NCBI GenBank assembly: GCA_023053575.1
Contig: JAKZAP010000004.1
Location: forward strand, 19,603,624-19,667,623
Direction of reading: 5' to 3'
Length of the DNA: 64,000 nucleotides
Source: Branchinecta lynchi
Lineage: Eukaryota > Arthropoda > Branchiopoda > Anostraca > Branchinectidae
Below are positions 58,501 through 64,000 of the stretch, one piece after another; positions within the stretch are counted from its first letter, which is position 1, and every line of letters begins with the position of its first letter. The translations under genes and the position numbers were made by a program. Under the pieces are notes generated by a model that saw only the letters and a program-made list of their open reading frames with translations, did not search any database and was not told where the DNA came from.

Positions 58501-61500
58501 AGCGGCCGAGAAGTGGACCTGCAGCGTGCAACAAAAACGAGGCCCTGTTACCTTCTGGAATGGAGGCTCCATGGACTAAATGAAATCAATTTCAAAATCT
58601 AAAATCCTCAACTCCCCAATCCCTACACACACCAATCCACTCGTGGAACGGCCTAATATAATATAAAGCACTTATGGAAAAGGCTCTTAAGTCCAAAGAA
58701 AGCTTCCAGAAGCTTTTCCAGCTCAGTGAGAGCTTCCCTACTGGTCTTGCACTGCTGTTGCGTTCTCCGAACATCGTCTAAGCATGCCCGGCCCTCCCTA
58801 TGACGATACGTTGTGGTTTCATAAGTAGTGAACTGAAAGACAAAAATGCTCCTCAGCCGGGATTTGAACCCAGGACACTCTGCGTACAAGGCAGGCACTC
58901 TTACCATTTGAGCTACCGAGGGGCTTGTGAACAGAGTTCGCAAACCAATACAATAGTCTGGTAGAAGCGGGCCATCTAACCAGTTCACCCCATATCACGG
59001 AAATTTATAATATACGTATGCCATCTACGTATTATTCCGTTGTGGTTGTGGAAATTAAAAAAAAGCTTACTGTTAAAAGAAGGAACTGTCCCGTTCTTTT
59101 TCGTTAGCTCTACAGCATCCTTCATTGTCAGCTTAGAAAACGTTTCCATGATCTTCGGTTCGTGAACTTTGTACTCGCGAACAAGACATGGTCGCAGGTA
59201 TTTGTTGTCGAAATGTTTAAACCTGAAAAGAGAGAGTTGAAACACTCCTACTAGTGATGGTGATTCGTTCTTTCCGCCAACCCTATTCGTCTATTCTTAC
59301 CAACCATCTCCATTTTCCGTGGGATCCGTTCTAATCTGCAGTAATTCGCAGTTGGTTTCTAACTTTAAAGTAAAAGACCCAGTTTTAATTTTGAAGAAAA
59401 AAATGACCAACTTTAAAAAAAAAAAAAAAAAAAAGAAGCTTCGATAGCCCTCCAAACTCACAACTTGTATCCATTTTCTAACAAGTGGATAATATAGTAC
59501 GTAGACAATTGTAATTTAGTTGTCGAAATTGTTTCTATTTTTTACAGTATTTATATGTCACCGAATGGACCAGAGGTTTAGGCATAGTTCTGTTACATTA
59601 TAATTTGTACTCCTCAGCTCTGAGGGAAATAAATAAATACTATTGCAATCAGTCTTTCTTCGCCAGAATGCCCTACTTCACCGAAAGATGGCTGGGATCG
59701 AACTTCCGCCTTCCGGACAAGGTTGAGACTGCAGTCAAGCAAGGTCCCACTCACATGATTTGTGAGGGAAATTCCACCTTCGAGAAAATTTTCACTTGCT
59801 CGCTCGTACGGAAATGTCTCGTCTAAAATCGATAAATGAAACAGATTTCGATCCGATGAAGAAACTCAAAATTCCGGTCGATCTGAGGAAGAAACTAACC
59901 AGAAATCGGATAGAAATCAGTTTCATTTTGTCTGGGTCGATTTCAGGAGGAAATTTCCGTACGGCGTGCTAGCTATACAATCGAGAGACTGCAGCATCCC
60001 GACGAAAAAATATACTTCTACGTCAACATCGAAAACAGAGCAAAACCAATTATAAATGACAGTAATTTAAAACTAGTAATTTGCTCAATACAAAATAATT
60101 TAAGACTGTGATCAGTTTTGACTTCGAGCCTGAATTATCGTCGTTTTTAAACCGTCCTGAACGTGTAAGTTATCGGAAAACCCTTTCTTGGTTGTTTAAA
60201 GACGGAGATGGAGAATTTTTATTTTTTTTTATTTTTTTTTTTATCAGAAATGAAATCCTGAAGATAGTTTTCAAATTTTACAACAAAATAGACCAAGACA
60301 AGACAGTTGACTGGGATCCATTTTCAGTGGGTATGATGTAATCCCAACTTAGTACGACCGTGCGATCATCTGGTGGCATGGGCCGGAAGCACCACAGTGG
60401 CAAGCTCAAAATAGACCCTAACAAAAAAATCGACAATAAAGAAAAGATTTAGAAAAAACAAGAGCTACGAGCTCATATGGCACTTGTTACGAGTAGGCAC
60501 GGCTCGGTATGTCAGTGGTATATCTAGTGTTTGCTAGGTGTCTTCCCACCAAGTTTCATCTCGATCCCTCCACTCATAGCGTTTTCCAATATTTCCAGTT
60601 CTCCCCTCCAGCTCCCCCCAAAAGTCACCGGATCCGGTCCGGATTTTAAGTTGGTCGTCTGAGGCTCGAGGTCGTTCCAAATATCAAGTTTCATCGAGAT
60701 CCGGTCACCCGTTCAAAAGTTATAAATACCTCAAGATTCCGGATTCCCCCTCCCTCCATTCCCCCGACAGTGCCCGAATCGGCTCGGGCATGTCAATGAT
60801 GTATCTAGTGTTTGCTAGGTGTCTTCCCACTAAGTTTCATCTCGACCCCTCCACTCATAGCGTTTCCCAAGACTTCCGGTTGCCTCCTCCAGCTCCCACC
60901 AAAAGTCACCGGATCCGGTCCGGATTTTAAGTGGGTCGTCTGAGGCATGAGGTCTTTCCAAATATCAAGTTCCATCGAGATCCGATCACCCGTTCAAAAG
61001 TTATAAATACCACAAGATTCCGGATTCCCCCTCCCTCCACTCCCCCCACAGTGCCCGAATCGGCTCAGTTATGTCAATGATGTATCTAGTGTTTGCTAGG
61101 TGTCTTCCCACCAAGTTTCATCTCGATCCCTCCACTCATAGCGTTTCCCAAGATTTCCGGTTGCCCCCTGCAGCTCCCCCCAAAAGTCACCGGATCCGGT
61201 CCAGATTTTAAGAGGGTCGTCTGAGGTACGAGGTCAATCCAAATATCAAGTTCCATCGAGATCCGATCACCCGTTCAAAAGTTATAAATACCTGAAGATT
61301 CCGGATTCCCCCTCCCTCCACTCCCCCCACAGTACCCGAATCGGCTCGGTTATGTCAATGATGTATCTAGTGTTTGCTAGGTCTCTTCCCACCAAGTTTC
61401 ATCTCGATCCCTCCACTCATAGCGGTTCCCAAGATTTCCGTTTGCCCCCCTCCAGCTCCCCCCAAAAGTCACCGGATCCGGTCCGGATTTTAAGTGGGTC

Positions 61501-63922
61501 GTCTGAGGCATGAGGTCTTTCCAAATATCAAGTTCCATCGAGATCCGATCACCCGTTCAAAAGTTATAAATACCTGAAGATTCCCCCTCCCTCCACTCCC
61601 CCCACAGTACCCGAATCGGCTCGGTTATGTCAATGATGTATCTAGTGTTTGCTAGGTCTCTTCCCACCAAGTTTCATCTCGATGCCTCCACTCATAGCGG
61701 TTCCCAAGATTTCCGGTTGCCCCCCTCCAGCTCCCCCCAAAAGTCACCGGATCCGGTCCGGATTTTAAGTGGGTCGTCTGAGGCATGAGGTCTTTCCAAA
61801 TATCAAGTTCCATCGAGATCCGATCACCCGTTCAAAAGTTATAAATACCTCAAGATTCCGGATTCCCCCTCCCTCCACTCCCCCCACAGTGCCCGAATCG
61901 GCTCGGTTATGTCAATGATGTATTTAGTGTTTGCTAGGTGTCTTCCCACCAAGTTTCATCTCGATCCCTCCACTCATAGCGTTTCCCAAGATTTCCGGTT
62001 AACCCCTCCAGCTCCCCCCAAAAGTCACCGGATCCGGTCCGGATTTTAAGTGGGTCGCCTGAGGCATGAGGTCGTTCCAAATATCAAGTTTCATCGAGAT
62101 CCGATCACCCGTTCAAAAGTTAAAAATACCTCAAGATTCCGGATTCCCCCTCCCTCCACTCCCCCCACGGTGCTCGGATTGGGGAAGTGACTATTTCCAA
62201 CTTAATCATTTGGGGTCCCTGATACGCCTGCCAAGTTTTATCGTCCTAGCTTATGTGGAAGTGCCCGAACTAGCAAAACCTGGACAGACCGACGGACGGA
62301 CAGAAATTGCGATCGCTATATGGCACTTGGCCGAAGGGCAAGTGCCATAAAAAATACAGCTAAATATTTGGCATTGTTTCTTTCTTTCAATAATTTGTTT
62401 GGCAAAGGGTGCCATCTGATCAAGTCAATGAAGCTTGACCTTTACTCATCGGCAGAGCTTGACCGACTAGTTGTTATAAAGGGCAAATTTGATTTTCTGC
62501 ATTTATATCTAACGTTGGCTGGTACTAAGATTTTGGAGAAACAAAAGGTACAGCCGTGTCAACAGTAACCATTCCTGGATGGTTGGGTTGCTCCCCACAC
62601 CTTCTTTTACCTTTAATCACACACATGTTCATCTGCAATTCCTAGTGGATCTGGAGTCCGGTTTGACTGCTATTCCGACAAGTCTGAACATCTTGGTAAA
62701 TAAATAAATAGGACTGCAATGCTATAGACTGAGTTTTTTTTTTGTATTTTTTTTTTTTTTAAATCTAGTGATTGTGGGAAATCGGTGTGGATCCGGACGT
62801 GGTTTCGAGGACGGAGCAATACAAACAAAAAATCTTCAATTTTTGTTTTTTTTCATACTGAAGAGACTCGTTTATTTCTTGGTTATTTTTGGTACTTAAA
62901 CTCCGGAAAAGATAAAGTCCCAAATCAGTACCAAAGAGGCATTTATTCAATACCTTGTGATTGCGGGACGCGTTACGTAGTAAAGACAGAGAGAACTTTC
63001 GGAAAACGACTTGCAGAGCAAATTGACCTCGCCCTCTCCAACGGACACCGTCATAACTATACTTTCGAATCTGCAGTTGTAGAACATATTTTCGAAAACC
63101 CATCCCATTCAGTATATTTTGAAAAAGCCCAAATTCTTGCAACGGGCACCGGACTCCATCATACCATTCGAGAAGCCGTTGAGATAAAGAAAAACCGAGC
63201 AGGCATTAACCGAGATACAGGCGAGTACTCCCTACCGGAAACGTGGAACGGGGTTATTAAGGGAAGAAAATTTAAGCCTCAGTCCCTTATTAACAACAAA
63301 ACCGAAGTCGAAAATTCAATCTCAGCACTAGTTTTTCCGTGCAGTAATTATTCAAAGTAATAGATACAGGTGAGTACTCCATAATAGAAACGTAGAACGA
63401 GTTTATTAATAAAATAATATTTAAGTTTTCAGCCCCTTGTTAATAAAAAAAACCCGAAGTTGACCAAAATGCAGAAAAAACCCTTTCCTGTCATCGCCCC
63501 AATCGTGCAGCAAAAACAGCGTCAGTGTCAAAAATTAAATCTCAGGACTAGTTTTTTCATTACAGTGGTATTTGACGATAATTTACTTTAAGATATTTGT
63601 AGTCGATAGAAGCTTCAGTTATTTATTACAGGTTTGTTTCCATCCCCGAAGCTGAACCAGAGGATTGACAGGCTGACGAGGACCCTTGCCAAAAAGGGCC
63701 GAAATATCGCTGATGAAGAATAGTAGCTGACGTATCTGTTGTAAACATTGTTTGAACAAATGTTTCAAAGACAGCTTGGGCTCAAAGAATATTTATTTAT
63801 TTTGTTAATTTTTTTTTCGGATTTAATAAAAACGGAGTAAACTGAACTTACCTATCTCGAACATGGTAATTGCCCATCTGTCCAAGGATATGCTCGAGTC
63901 CAGCCATTGTGTGATCCAAAGT
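40395..63922 (-). CDS. Nhe: Na+/H+ exchanger (SLC9A/NHE), cytosolic C-terminal part, eight exons
   Basis: Exons 63922-63852, 59222-59071, 55485-55292, 53458-53254, 51907-51788, 48785-48723, 45852-45688 and 40564-40395 (last end tentative) join without any phase break. They give about 380 residues. The segment starts just after the last transmembrane helix (TLDHTMAGLEHILGQMGNYH, VRDRFKHFDNKYLRP). It continues with EPKIMETFSKLTMKDAVEL, DAKIHHLLSEEF, RRLSYSRHAVDERDL, HVRRMMSETVRKQ, LPWKRVED and EFPHWVTNKDYTSYNSPTNT. This order is that of NHE2/3/5-type plasma-membrane exchangers. Those swap extracellular Na+ for cytosolic H+ and are regulated through this tail (CHP binding, calmodulin-type basic region, phosphorylation). 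The transmembrane exons lie right of the window. Introns hold a PLE, a HINE-like element, a LINE and a tRNA-like gene. Confidence 0.87.
40842..41190 (+). repeat. 32-base minisatellite built on a TGATATGAAGTCATATCA palindrome
   Basis: About eleven units of AGGATGATATGAAGTCATAT then CAGCCTCCGTAG, 30-33 bases each. In the best units TGATATGA-AG-TCATATCA is a perfect inverted repeat, so each unit can form a hairpin. It lies in the intron between exchanger exons 45688 and 40564. Confidence 0.85.
41191..41524. other. Intron sequence, no feature recognised
   Basis: Between the minisatellite and dispersed repeat D. Confidence 0.4.
41525..42725 (+). repeat. Dispersed repeat D, copy 2
   Basis: Colinear with 22185-23510 (see there). 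This copy lies in an exchanger intron, the other in intergenic DNA, both in plus orientation about 19 kb apart. Confidence 0.65.
42873..43504. mobile_element. TA-flanked TIR element (mariner-type MITE), host of a foldback insertion
   Basis: CACTGTCAGAAGTTTCATAA, then AAGATAACACAAAGATGAGC, GGTTTCAACAGA at the left is mirrored over about 50 bases at the right (TCTGCTGAAACCGCGCGCCC ... AAACTTCTGACAGTG). TA flanks both ends (42871-42872, 43505-43506). The second foldback element copy (42929-43291) is inside. A fragment of the same family ends near 55145. Confidence 0.75.
42929..43291. mobile_element. Foldback element with TGGTATC palindromes, copy 2 (nested)
   Basis: AGTTGCGTTTTAGCAGATAC to CTGTAAAAACGCAACT, internally the inverse of 5445-5874. 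Flanked by AAT on both sides, as in copy 1. Confidence 0.65.
43555..43626 (+). ncRNA. Hammerhead-ribozyme-like core (Penelope-associated), locus 1
   Basis: CTGAAGA (43563), then a stem II CACCCTTGCCAAGAAGGGAT, then GAAA (43591) followed by TAC and, about 27 bases later, a GTAC. The CTGANGA-stem-GAAA order is the conserved hammerhead core. Stem I pairing is poor, so this copy may be inactive. Similar cores lie near 52549 and 63700, the last one in a Penelope-like element. Confidence 0.4.
43824..44212 (+). repeat. Dispersed repeat B, copy 2
   Basis: Inverse of 12687-13020; ends GTCATTTCTAGTTAGAGTTG then TGCTTTAAGG. Includes a frame AASSADNSFTNKEMKSF similar to the other copy. Confidence 0.5.
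44213..44964. other. Intron sequence, no feature recognised
   Basis: No recognisable exon or repeat. Confidence 0.4.
44965..45407. mobile_element. Foldback element of TATTCGAGAAT units, TA-flanked
   Basis: TGGAATGGATTTGAGG at the left is mirrored by CCTTCAAATCCATTCCA at the right, with TA on both flanks (44963-44964, 45408-45409). Each arm of about 215 bases is a ladder of roughly 30-base units with AATGTATTCGAGAATC or its inverse. The 443-base sequence could fold as one long hairpin. Confidence 0.75.
45688..45852 (-). CDS. Nhe: Na+/H+ exchanger tail exon (LPWKR / EFPHWV)
   Basis: Acceptor GTGTCTTCTAG, donor CCTAG before GTAAGA; 165 bases, phase 1 to phase 1. Encodes EANFEPSAPTATETQLPWKR, VEDSDDAPLKQQEFPHWVTN, KDYTSYNSPTNTFL. 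LPWKR and EFPxWVxNKxYxxYNSP form a conserved block in invertebrate NHE2-like tails. PSAP could be an ESCRT-type late-domain motif, which is inference only. Confidence 0.83.
46138..47560 (-). mobile_element. 5'-truncated non-LTR retrotransposon (LINE) with (TAATC)n tail
   Basis: RT frame 47520-46492, then an AT-rich 3' UTR rich in A/T runs, then four TAATC units (46141-46160 read in reverse). It is in the same orientation as the exchanger gene, in the intron between exons 48723 and 45852. Upstream of 47520 the frame is broken by a stop, and the N-terminal RT and endonuclease are absent. Confidence 0.8.
46492..47520 (-). CDS. LINE reverse transcriptase, C-terminal part
   Basis: The 342-codon frame contains GPLLFLVYINDL (RT block 4), SFADDTHF (catalytic box, FADD in place of YADD), NHSKSGFVLYG, and RYLGVILDECLSFKDHI. 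A long thumb follows, with HPYLVYCVSVWS, NYPTRNASDIRMP and GPIVWNILPESLR. These are typical of CR1/Jockey-clade elements. Just before block 4 the usual SGVPQGSVLGP reads RASVQEEVLGP, showing damage. The frame is open but lacks the first half of RT, so it is not functional. The family differs from the remnant at 6387-6645. Confidence 0.85.
   Translation of the reverse strand: MDHGTHVQPLRTLNVRSSTFRASVQEEVLGPLLFLVYINDLRFSVSDLIDIVDGSLPNCKVIIPSFADDTHFTVAAKTASDLIATMKKGMVCIDKWMRVNKLLLNHSKSGFVLYGRSSNFYPWIVDVQMDSYVIKRTNTIRYLGVILDECLSFKDHISFISSKIARNVGMMRKLKNMFPNSVMRLIYFSLVHPYLVYCVSVWSSTFSVHLQQLRVMQNMALRVLSGDRNRTSVRSRYVQLNIIPLSGLGKFYRALFMFKYFSNQVPNCFLNMFISGGAVHNYPTRNASDIRMPQVVSTRSLFSLRHAGPIVWNILPESLRRSENLCEFRRDLKTLCLHQYEF
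47776..47820. repeat. 13-base tandem repeat GGCTGCTCAGGCC x3
   Basis: Three perfect copies, GC-rich in an AT-rich intron, ending in GGCTGA. Confidence 0.85.
47821..48722. other. Exchanger intron, mostly featureless
   Basis: 48250-48330 (AACGCGTAAC ... CTCGCTCTGCTCGGCTAC) is the inverse of a piece at 6205-6285, so a fragment of a further repeat family is present. The plus frame at 48028-48249 has no known motif. Confidence 0.4.
48723..48785 (-). CDS. Nhe: Na+/H+ exchanger tail, 63-base exon
   Basis: Acceptor TTTTTATCCAACAG, donor TTATG before GTAATT; phase 1 to phase 1. It encodes the codon junction plus TRCVRIAPEVIISSEQDYDY. Both neighbours are phase 1, so inclusion keeps the frame, and its skipping would too: a possible cassette exon. 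The acidic, Tyr/Ser-rich sequence fits a regulatory tail. Assigned from splice signals and phase only. Confidence 0.6.
48786..50110. other. Exchanger intron, no feature recognised
   Basis: A short ATGATGATG microsatellite at 49278-49292. No exon or repeat recognised. Confidence 0.4.
50111..50257. mobile_element. TA-type MITE related to 6886-7021
   Basis: CACTGTAAACAAGTTTTTGA after TA (50109-50110), with CTACTGGGATTAATCTTGTC and TGAGATAAGATTA as in the copy at 6886. A second inverted AGATAAGATTAATCCCAGT follows. The right end is decayed. Confidence 0.55.
50258..51116. other. Exchanger intron, no feature recognised
   Basis: Overlapping open frames on both strands without known motifs. Confidence 0.4.
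51117..51600 (+). repeat. Tandem array of 175-197-base units
   Basis: ATCTCAAATATTCGGTGTTC (51119), ATCTCAAATATTCAATGTTC (51316) and ATCTCAAATGTTCTGTGTTC (51491) head three units. Each continues TTAAACGGGTTAG, then AGATGCGAGATGGCGACAAC and TTGTCGTCATACT. The second and third units are most alike. Confidence 0.75.
51788..51907 (-). CDS. Nhe: Na+/H+ exchanger tail exon (EYLHQVIQEVE)
   Basis: Acceptor ATCTCTTCCAG, donor TCAG before GTAAGT; 120 bases, phase 1 to phase 1. Reads EYLHQVIQEVERGKGKG, TSPYVSTEDLTGITFTARER, RLS. D-I/T-x-F-T-A-R near the end resembles the NHE tail. The clean splice sites and phase fit to both neighbours support the call. Confidence 0.75.
51908..52136. other. Exchanger intron, no feature recognised
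   Basis: Contains GGGTCATGCCGGGTCAT at 52084; nothing else. Confidence 0.4.
52137..52384. mobile_element. TIR element with ACCGTTTTCTT ends
   Basis: ACCGTTTTCTTGAAAACTGT then GCTAACT at the left is mirrored by AGTTAGCACAGTTTTGAAGA then AAACGGT at the right. The arms are about 27 bases and the total is 248 bases. Non-coding, no clear target duplication. Confidence 0.7.
52525..52605 (+). ncRNA. Hammerhead-ribozyme-like core (Penelope-associated), locus 2
   Basis: CTGAGGA (52549), a stem II segment with ACCTTTGCGAAGAAGGG, then GAAA (52574) and TAC; a TATA-C follows near 52590. The sequence around it (GCAGGTTTGCTTATTCTAGC before, CAAGTTTTTAG after) resembles ends of Penelope-like elements. No coding part is attached, so it is a solitary end. 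Confidence 0.4.
53254..53458 (-). CDS. Nhe: Na+/H+ exchanger tail exon (SYSRHAV / basic region)
   Basis: Acceptor TTTTAATTTCAG, donor GATG before GTAAAA; 205 bases, phase 0 start and phase 1 end. Reads GSRRLSYSRHAVDERDLSMV, NHATKQHVRRMMSETVRKQA, HRRSKKRDERNKDGLKQNGS, AKKLHD. RxLSYSRHxxDxxDL is a hallmark of NHE tails. The following Lys/Arg-rich helix-forming stretch matches the calmodulin/lipid-binding region. Confidence 0.88.
53838..53870 (-). repeat. hAT-like terminal fragment with poly(C)
   Basis: In reverse it reads CAGGGGTGTCACGTATGGGG and then a G run. The same type of end is seen at 30316 (CAGGGGTGTCGCTACGTGGG) and 36355. No partner end was found here. Confidence 0.4.
53871..55009. 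other. Exchanger intron, no feature recognised
   Basis: AT-rich. Frames here show no protein pattern. Confidence 0.4.
55010..55145. mobile_element. Fragment of the CACTGTCAGAAG-type mariner MITE
   Basis: TCTGTTGAAACCGCGCATCC then TTGTGTTGTCTGTTACGAGA, CATGTGACAGTGT matches the right end of 42873-43504. The left end is not preserved. Confidence 0.55.
55292..55485 (-). CDS. Nhe: Na+/H+ exchanger tail exon (DAKIHHLL)
   Basis: Acceptor TTGTATATAG, donor CACAGG before GTAAGT; 194 bases, two bases plus 64 codons. Reads YFNNDSAATLMRNNTNVTNM, TRVDTNGQWNIDLGEFEYSP, STRDLTDAKIHHLLSEEFGR, PHHR. L-x-D-A-K-x-H-H-L-L is conserved in NHE2/3-type tails. NNT and NMT are sequons but the segment is cytosolic. 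Confidence 0.86.
55740..56830. repeat. Diverged direct repeats around GGAAAACTGTTTAAA
   Basis: Segment 55790-55980 recurs shortened at 56680-56810 (GGTATCGCGA, TTTTTCACTTG, TATCACAA, TTGTGCAT, GGAAAACTGTTTAAA). AGTGGCAACTAGGACTAGCG (56646) and AGTGGCAACTAGGCCAAGTG (56805) form a second, 160-base step. Confidence 0.55.
55850..55880. repeat. Perfect 12-bp hairpin
   Basis: ACCGTATCACAA, loop CGGTCTC, TTGTGATACGGT. A perfect stem within a diverged repeat; no T run follows. Confidence 0.85.
56831..58849. other. Exchanger intron, no exon assigned
   Basis: 58130-58290 may hold a decayed relative of the 42873-43504 MITE (GAAACTGCGCATCCATGTGT). 58328-58560 is unusually GC-rich with open frames on both strands but no known motif. 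58740-58660 on the minus strand reads REALTELEKLLEAFFGLKSL, coil-like, without splice evidence. Two copies of AAACCCTAAAACCCTAAAAC-type sequence near 58017-58043 are too few to be telomeric. Confidence 0.35.
58850..58922 (-). tRNA. tRNA-Thr(UGU)-like gene or tRNA-derived SINE head
   Basis: On the minus strand 58922-58850 folds into a cloverleaf. Acceptor CCCTCGG/CTGAGGA has one mismatch; D arm is GCTC/GAGT. The anticodon arm CCTGC-CTTGTAC-GCAGA has 4 of 5 pairs and anticodon TGT; the T arm is CTGGG-TTCAAAT-CCCGG. Box A TAGCTCAAATGG and box B GGTTCAAATCC are good, and a TTTTT pol III stop follows five bases after. The mismatch at the first acceptor pair and C at position 38 suggest a pseudo-tRNA or SINE head. 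It lies in an exchanger intron, same strand. Confidence 0.5.
59071..59222 (-). CDS. Nhe: Na+/H+ exchanger tail exon (FDNKYLRP / EPKIMETF)
   Basis: Acceptor CTCTCTCTTTTCAG, donor AACA before GTAAGC; one base, 50 codons, one base. Reads FKHFDNKYLRPCLVREYKVH, EPKIMETFSKLTMKDAVELT, KKNGTVPSFN. FDxKYLRP and EPKIxExxxKLxxKDAxEL are specific to NHE proteins and follow the membrane domain, including the CHP-binding region. Confidence 0.92.
59223..60465. other. Exchanger intron, poly(A) and AT-rich DNA
   Basis: A poly(A) run at 59415-59434 and two T(8-10) runs at 60220-60242. No coding pattern recognised. Confidence 0.4.
60466..62352 (+). mobile_element. HINE/Helentron-like element, complete reference copy
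   Basis: Starts AACAAGAGCTACGAGCTCAT, then ATGGCACTTGTTACGAGTAGG. It ends after CCGACGGACGGACAGAAATT and GCGATCGC with the hairpin TATGGCACTTGGCCGAAGGG then CAAGTGCCATAAAAAA. TATGGCACTTG at the start is thus inverted at the end as CAAGTGCCATA. The core is the 281-base tandem array listed separately. Non-coding. The architecture (subterminal inverted repeat, 3' hairpin, tandem core, no target duplication) is that of non-autonomous Helentrons; a different class cannot be excluded without an autonomous partner. Confidence 0.65.
60540..62190 (+). repeat. 281-base tandem array, six units, each a dimer
   Basis: CCAAGTTTCATCTCGATCCC (with small changes) starts at 60549, 60830, 61111, 61392, 61667 and 61949, so the period is 281, 281, 281, 275 and 282. 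Each unit has two related halves: CAAGTTTCATCTCGATCCCT...TTCCCAAGATTTCCGGTTGC, and CAAGTTCCATCGAGATCCGA...CTCAAGATTCCGGATTCCCC. The palindrome-rich GGATCCGGTCCGGA lies between them. Confidence 0.9.
62785..63360 (+). CDS. Penelope-like element GIY-YIG endonuclease remnant
   Basis: From about residue 39 the frame reads NSGKDKVPNQYQRGIYSIPC, DCGTRYVVKTERTFGKRLAE, then SAVVEHIFENPSH, YFEKAQILAT, REAVEIKKNRAGINRDTGEY and LPETWNGVI. This is the C-terminal GIY-YIG nuclease of Penelope-like elements, including their CxC spacing. The GIY is intact, but YIG is YVV and the usual KEH/AEH is AEQ, so the nuclease is probably dead. The RT domain is absent. Residues 1-38 look non-homologous, and the real fragment starts near 62900. 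Opposite strand to the exchanger, inside its intron. Confidence 0.8.
   Translation: MWIRTWFRGRSNTNKKSSIFVFFHTEETRLFLGYFWYLNSGKDKVPNQYQRGIYSIPCDCGTRYVVKTERTFGKRLAEQIDLALSNGHRHNYTFESAVVEHIFENPSHSVYFEKAQILATGTGLHHTIREAVEIKKNRAGINRDTGEYSLPETWNGVIKGRKFKPQSLINNKTEVENSISALVFPCSNYSK
63219..63570 (+). repeat. Partial direct duplication at the Penelope 3' end
   Basis: GATACAGGCGAGTACTCCCT ... CTCAGCACTAGTTTTTCCGT (63219-63341) recurs as GATACAGGTGAGTACTCCAT ... CTCAGGACTAGTTTTTTCAT (63364-63562), with an 80-base insertion in the second. It may reflect overlapping tandem Penelope copies, a known habit of these elements. Confidence 0.65.
63655..63750 (+). ncRNA. Hammerhead-ribozyme-like core at the Penelope end, locus 3
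   Basis: CTGACGA (63681), stem II GGACCCTTGCCAAAAAGGGCC, GAAA (63702), then TAT and, after a loop, GTATC (63734) followed by TGTTG. The GAAA-UAU/GUAU pairing could form a short stem III with cleavage after GTATC. A 5-base GACAG/CTGTT pairing near stem I exists only if one base is bulged. Penelope-like elements are known to carry type I hammerheads, so position and core agree. Confidence 0.5.
63852..63922 (-). CDS. Nhe: Na+/H+ exchanger exon right after the membrane domain
   Basis: Acceptor ATTTTCTTCTAG, donor GATAG before GTAAGT; 71 bases, 23 codons plus two bases. Reads TLDHTMAGLEHILGQMGNYH, VRD and the split R codon. It aligns with the NHE segment that links the last helix to the CHP site (x-DH-x-x-x-G-x-E-x-I-x-G-x-x-G). 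It is the most N-terminal exchanger exon in the window. Confidence 0.9.
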
Positions 63923-64000
63923 CTAGAAGAAAATTGTATCATAATACGTGCTAGTTTTTCCCAAGGACACTCATAATGACGGAAATACTGAATAAAAGAA

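Noticed and set aside
58168..58602. Overlapping open frames on both strands in a GC-rich patch
   Set aside because: No motif, no splice pair fitting the exchanger phases.

Overview
The window is nuclear DNA of an animal, most likely an invertebrate bilaterian. Three conserved metazoan genes are present, all split by GT-AG introns with consistent phases and set in a very repeat-rich background. The exchanger tail and the tolloid tail read most like arthropod-type proteins to me, but I cannot name the species and treat that as a guess.

Layout of the genes. Plus strand 1290-4346: the last three exons of a tolloid/BMP1-type astacin metalloprotease (end of CUB4, CUB5 and a basic C-terminal tail); the 5' part lies left of the window. 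Minus strand 14282-11591: an MPV17/PMP22-family inner mitochondrial membrane channel in three recognised exons; the first exon was not found. Minus strand 63922-40395: eight exons of the cytosolic tail of a plasma-membrane Na+/H+ exchanger (SLC9A/NHE). Its transmembrane part lies right of the window and its last exon was not identified. None of these genes is functionally linked to the others; there is no operon-like logic.

The rest is mostly mobile-element debris, much of it nested. (1) The most striking family has a conserved 5' start, an inverted copy of it in a 3' hairpin, and a core of dimeric roughly 281-bp tandem units. Five copies are seen (1-790, 16430-18345, 24165-26025, 27985-29630, 60466-62352), resembling non-autonomous Helentron (HINE/DINE-like) elements. 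(2) A hAT-type element with an exact 8-bp target duplication (33861-35652) sits inside another repeat. (3) Several TIR elements have clear target duplications: TTAA (7531-7970), TA (6700-7032, 6886-7021, 42873-43504, 44965-45407) and TTA (31401-31647). (4) LINE remnants lie at 46138-47560 and 6287-6645, with short 3'-tail fragments elsewhere. (5) A decayed Penelope-like element with a GIY-YIG domain (about 62900-63740) and two further loci carry hammerhead-ribozyme-like cores. (6) There are satellite or minisatellite arrays at 19930-20540, 32290-32860, 40842-41190 and 51117-51600, and many long poly(G)/poly(C) tracts.

One tRNA-Thr-like gene or tRNA-derived SINE head lies in the exchanger intron (58850-58922). 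No CRISPR array, rRNA or bacterial signal is present. Splice sites and phases were read by eye; nothing was run through a search tool.
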